Part shown: piece after piece, positions 6,116 through 7,318 of the stretch
How positions within the stretch are numbered: position 1 is the first letter of the stretch
Layout: every line of letters begins with the position of its first letter
DNA from: CAYYJM01 sp964471755
GTDB lineage: Bacteria > Planctomycetota > Planctomycetia > Gemmatales > Gemmataceae
Length of the DNA stretch: 7,318 nucleotides
NCBI GenBank assembly: GCA_964471755.1
Contig: CAYYJM010000289.1
Coordinates: 1 to 7,318, forward strand
Reading direction: 5' to 3'
Notes under the pieces: model-generated
Seen by the model: the letters and a program-made list of their open reading frames with translations, nothing else
What the model was told of the DNA's origin: nothing
The model's database searches: none
Position numbers and translations under genes: made by a program

Positions 6116-7318
6116 CTACCGCAGTCGCTCCGCGAACCAGGCGAACGCCTCGTCCTGCATCGCGCGGGTAAACTGGTGCGGTTCGTCATAGAACCGTCCC
6201 GCGAAGTGTTCCGCCACGCCGGCGGCCTTGAACGTCGCCGCGATCCGGTCCACTGCCGCTCGCATCCCCTCCGGGGGAAAGAGCCGATCCTGCTTGCACT
6301 GCTGCACCATCAGCGAACGCGGAGCTGCCAGCGCTGCCACGTCCGGCAGGTCGAGATAGGCCGCCAGCCCCGGCAAGAAGTGAACCCACGAGTGCGTATC
6401 GAGATGCGCCTTGATCATCGGCTTGACCGTGGAGAGGAAGCCGACGACGCAGCCTGCCCTGATCCGCTCGTCCAGGGCGGTGAGGTAGATCGCACGATAG
6501 CCGCCCATCGAGATGCCGACGCAGCCGATCCGCTTCGGGTCGATCTCGGGGCGAGACACCAGGTAGTCCACCGTCCGCATGTCGTCCCAGGCGACGACGC
6601 CCGGCCAGGTCGTCCCGGCCAGGGTCAGGCCCTTGACCAGCGTCGATTCCTTGCCCCGACACTGCTGATTGAGCCGGCGCACCGTGTCGAGATCGTACTC
6701 CGCCCGGTTCCAGCCCGCCTGCCGATCCGCGTCGAGCAGAATCCGCCGTTCGCCGAAGCCGAACGTGTCGATCGAGATAACGACGTAGCCGCGTCGCACG
6801 AGTTCGGTCGCCGTCGGTCGGCCATCGTAGTTCCGCTTGTGATACTCGACCATCGCGGCGTGGTTGTTGCCCAGGTCGATGACCTTCTCCTTGCCGAAGA
6901 GAAACATGCCGCCGTGCGAGTGCAGATCAACCATCGCCGGAGCTGGCTTCTTCAGGTTCTTCGGAATCAGCACATGGGCCGGCACGCGGAACCACGGCGT
7001 CGTCGCGAACGTGATCTTCTCGCGGACGTGATCGCCACGATCGACTCGCTCGATGACCTCCGCTTTCGGCTCGACAGGTGGCGGCTGATAGTGGAGCAGG
7101 TCGAGTACCCGCTGCCGGGCCGCGGTGCGATAGTCGGTCCAGGTGGCGAAGCGATCCGATGGAAACCGCAGGGCCGACTTTCCGGCCTCGGCGATCGCCT
7201 GCACGTCGGCGAACCGTGTGCCGAGATCGGCTCCGCTCACTGGCAACTCCCGGGCCGGATCGGCCGGCGGTCGATTCTCCTGGCCCAGAGCCGGCAGCGC
7301 GGCGAGCGGTGGTAGAGC
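6116..7318 (-). CDS. Probable secreted alpha/beta hydrolase (Abhydrolase_7 / dienelactone-hydrolase-like esterase), 5' end cut by window edge
   Basis: The reading frame is open to the right edge, so the 400 visible residues lack the true start; a TTG at 7246 is internal. The first visible residues (ALPPLAALPALGQE) look like the end of a signal peptide, implying export. Counting from the first visible codon, HGG at 135-137 (in LHSHGG) would form the oxyanion hole. GISMGG gives the nucleophile S270, D344 (in CKQDRLFPP) the acid, and H381 (in DEPHQF) the base, so the catalytic triad is complete and in the usual order. The family contains esterases and peptidase-like hydrolases; the pattern LHSHGG...FGKEK resembles the Abhydrolase_7 group, common in environmental bacteria with many secreted carbohydrate-related enzymes. 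The substrate is unknown. The gene ends in tandem TAG TAG codons (6118-6113) and is followed by a hairpin, so it is probably transcribed apart from the efflux operon, though read-through across 101 nt is possible. Confidence 0.88.
   Translation of the reverse strand, partial: ALPPLAALPALGQENRPPADPARELPVSGADLGTRFADVQAIAEAGKSALRFPSDRFATWTDYRTAARQRVLDLLHYQPPPVEPKAEVIERVDRGDHVREKITFATTPWFRVPAHVLIPKNLKKPAPAMVDLHSHGGMFLFGKEKVIDLGNNHAAMVEYHKRNYDGRPTATELVRRGYVVISIDTFGFGERRILLDADRQAGWNRAEYDLDTVRRLNQQCRGKESTLVKGLTLAGTTWPGVVAWDDMRTVDYLVSRPEIDPKRIGCVGISMGGYRAIYLTALDERIRAGCVVGFLSTVKPMIKAHLDTHSWVHFLPGLAAYLDLPDVAALAAPRSLMVQQCKQDRLFPPEGMRAAVDRIAATFKAAGVAEHFAGRFYDEPHQFTRAMQDEAFAWFAERLR

Noticed and set aside
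5975..7315. Plus-strand open frame of 446 codons opposite the hydrolase
   Set aside because: It is a mirror frame of a gene with an intact catalytic triad. It is arginine-rich, has no family resemblance and no convincing ribosome site.

Overview
The window is GC-rich DNA with every supported gene on the minus strand, so it is best read from right to left. It looks like a Gram-negative envelope region: a lipoprotein adaptor, an inner-membrane RND pump and an exported hydrolase. The gene mix (secreted alpha/beta hydrolase, MexF-like RND pump, small membrane protein with a PH-like domain, Gfo/Idh/MocA oxidoreductase) would suit a Planctomycetota chromosome. That assignment is inference from general character; no marker gene is present. 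The 10-base N run suggests a draft or metagenome assembly.

Reading order: (1) at the right edge, a 5'-truncated alpha/beta hydrolase (7318 to 6116) with the end of a signal peptide visible, closed by tandem stop codons and followed by a hairpin; (2) a probable three-gene operon made of a four-helix membrane protein with a C-terminal PH-like domain (6014-5178), a periplasmic lipoprotein adaptor of the MexE/AcrA type (5140-3872) and an HAE1-type RND permease (3869-695). The last two genes are 2 nt apart and the first two 37 nt apart; (3) a strong 11-bp hairpin just after the permease stop; (4) a 179-nt intergenic stretch with a good candidate promoter and a second small hairpin; (5) a 3'-truncated Gfo/Idh/MocA oxidoreductase (515 to the left edge) that must start at TTG.

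The permease is split into two reading frames by the N run at 2644-2653. The flanking bases share GCA and join to give the exact proton-relay motif expected for the family (LAIG-IVVDDAI), so this is very probably an assembly join and not a broken gene. The repaired protein would be 1053 residues, normal for AcrB/MexF.

The adaptor and permease together would form the inner-membrane and periplasmic parts of a tripartite, proton-driven efflux pump. No outer-membrane channel and no regulator gene lie in the window. I see no convincing evidence of a wholly new system. The least understood element is the PH-domain membrane protein at the head of the efflux operon.
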